This document shows, one piece after another, positions 63,339 through 64,000 of a stretch of 64,000 nucleotides of DNA. The notes below the pieces were generated by a model that made no database searches, was not told where the DNA came from, and was given only the letters and a program-made list of their open reading frames with translations. Each line of letters begins with the position of its first letter. Position 1 is the stretch's first letter. Origin of the DNA: Novosphingobium sp. RL4 (lineage in GTDB: Bacteria > Pseudomonadota > Alphaproteobacteria > Sphingomonadales > Sphingomonadaceae). The position numbers and the translations under genes were made by a program. Where the stretch lies: the NCBI RefSeq assembly GCF_035658495.1, contig NZ_CP141945.1:372001-436000 (forward strand), read 5' to 3'.

Positions 63339-63632
63339 TCATGCGCCGACGAGCGTGACGGAGATTTCCGCCAGTCCCTCGCGCAGTTTCTTGGCGGCGG
63401 TGTATTCGGGCGAGTTCCAGAATGCGAGCGCGGCGTCGCGATCGGGCCATTCCGAAACCACCACCGAGCCGCCGTCCCGGCCCTCGCCCTCAAGCACGGT
63501 GCCGCCGGGCGCGCGCACGACGTAAGTTCCTCCATAATTGACCAGCGCCTCGGCAGCGGCCTGGGCATAGCCGCAGGACATGAAAGCCTCGCGGTCCTTG
63601 AGGTGGGCGGTAACGACGAGCCAGGCGGCCAT
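63339..63632 (-). CDS. DUF1330-family protein (ferredoxin-like fold)
   Basis: A 97-residue protein. ATG 63632 has AGGAG about 8 nt upstream. The segments AAWLVVTAHLKDREAFMSCGYA, GTYVVRAPGGTVLEG and VVVSEWPDRDAALAFWNSPEYTAAKKLRE follow the DUF1330 pattern of a dimeric alpha-beta barrel in which strands alternate with the AFWNSPEY helix. Its enzymatic role is unestablished. It is divergent from an MFS gene, with a long palindrome between. Confidence 0.88.
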   Translation of the reverse strand: MAAWLVVTAHLKDREAFMSCGYAQAAAEALVNYGGTYVVRAPGGTVLEGEGRDGGSVVVSEWPDRDAALAFWNSPEYTAAKKLREGLAEISVTLVGA

Positions 63633-63648
63633 TATATCTACTCCTGCT

Positions 63649-63668
63649 GGATTGTTCGCGAACAGTCC
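63649..63668. promoter_or_regulatory. 20-bp palindrome between DUF1330 and MFS genes
   Basis: GGATTGTTCGCGAACAGTCC (63649-63668): a perfect 12-bp core TGTTCGCGAACA flanked by GGA/TCC with one mismatched pair. It lies 16 nt upstream of the DUF1330 start and 116 nt from the MFS start, a typical place for a dimeric repressor such as TetR or MarR type. Confidence 0.6.
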
Positions 63669-63784
63669 TTCGATCCCGCGCCCTCCGGCCAGCCCGCACC
63701 GCGCGCTATCCGCTGTGCGGATGCAATGGCACCCGTGCTGGGAATGCAGAGCCAGACGCGGTTCCCTCCAGACTGAAGAACTTC

Positions 63785-64000
63785 ATGGAGGCAGACTTGC
63801 AGGCAGACAGGATCGAACAGGCCGCTTTCCCCGATCCGGCCGGAGCATCCGCCGACGGCGAATTCGCGCGCGGCTGGACGATCCTGCTGGCATCGCTGAT
63901 CGGGATCGGCAGCGGCCTCGTATCGCTGCCTTTCTACACCTTCGGAATTTTCGCCCCTCACCTCGCGCAGGAATTCGGATGGTCGATGGGCCAGATCATG
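63785..64000 (+). CDS. MFS transporter, N-terminal part (cut by window edge)
   Basis: From ATG 63785 the frame is open to the window end (72 codons). After a polar, acidic N-terminus (about 28 residues) it reads GWTILLASLIGIGSGLVSLP and FYTFGIFAPHLAQEFGWSMGQ, the first helix and the F-G-W-S motif of monocarboxylate-type or OFA-type major-facilitator proteins. Substrate cannot be judged from this part. Confidence 0.8.
   Translation, partial: MEADLQADRIEQAAFPDPAGASADGEFARGWTILLASLIGIGSGLVSLPFYTFGIFAPHLAQEFGWSMGQIM

Overview
The window is high-GC DNA (about 65% by eye) from an alphaproteobacterium, most likely a sphingomonad of the Novosphingobium/Sphingobium type. The reasons are the density of TonB-dependent receptors (five complete and one cut by the left edge), the exported catabolic enzymes, the FecI/FecR pair, and a Caulobacter-type xylose (Weimberg) operon whose XylB and XylX closely resemble the Caulobacter proteins as I remember them. 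I see no tRNA, rRNA, insertion sequence, phage gene or CRISPR array. The region reads as accessory and catabolic chromosome rather than as an integrated element.

Layout. 1-8.7 kb: a FecI/FecR pair between two paralogous TonB receptors, then an exported M20 amidohydrolase, a dicarboxylate/amino-acid symporter and a GntR regulator. 8.7-14.1 kb: a catabolic cluster of unknown substrate (SMP-30 lactonase, 2-hydroxyacid dehydrogenase, RraA-type aldolase, LLM flavin monooxygenase, FMN 2-hydroxyacid oxidase). 14.2-17.7 kb: an ECF sigma/anti-sigma pair divergent from a periplasmic subtilisin-like protease and an exported Gly/Ser/Ala-rich protein, all sharing one promoter motif. 17.8-24.1 kb: a TonB receptor divergent from an exported GH2 beta-galactosidase. 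24.3-29.1 kb: a chemoreceptor, an MFS carrier, a GH130 protein with a short coupled leader ORF, and a CDP-alcohol phosphatidyltransferase.

29.5-32.3 kb: a small Tat-type-signal Gly-rich protein followed by a PqqD-HPr-kinase fusion and a nucleotidyltransferase. This looks like a peptide- or protein-modification cassette with no lasso cyclase, and it is the best candidate for an undescribed system. 32.3-39.6 kb: a PaiB-like protein, a TonB receptor, an MHS carrier, a GST, TrhO and an acyltransferase. 39.8-44.1 kb: the operon xylX-xylB-xylC-sugar porter behind a LacI-type operator. 44.2-48.8 kb: cstA-ybdD and a siderophore receptor. 48.9-54.6 kb: a MASE1/PAS/GGDEF gene split by an 8-bp triplicated repeat, a LysR regulator and two amidohydrolases. 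54.6-62.7 kb: a TonB receptor, then a two-component system beside an exported protein, a GT4 glycosyltransferase and a DedA protein, with two copies of a GTAAG-N6-GTAAG direct repeat. 62.7-64 kb: two small proteins and the start of an MFS carrier.

Several regulatory circuits can be read from the sequence: the ECF motif GATGAAAS-N13-CGTTYC, the two-component direct repeat, the XylR-type operator, recurring GTATAC elements upstream of carbohydrate and catabolic genes, and long palindromes in divergent gaps. All functions are inferred from reading sequence; no database search was run.
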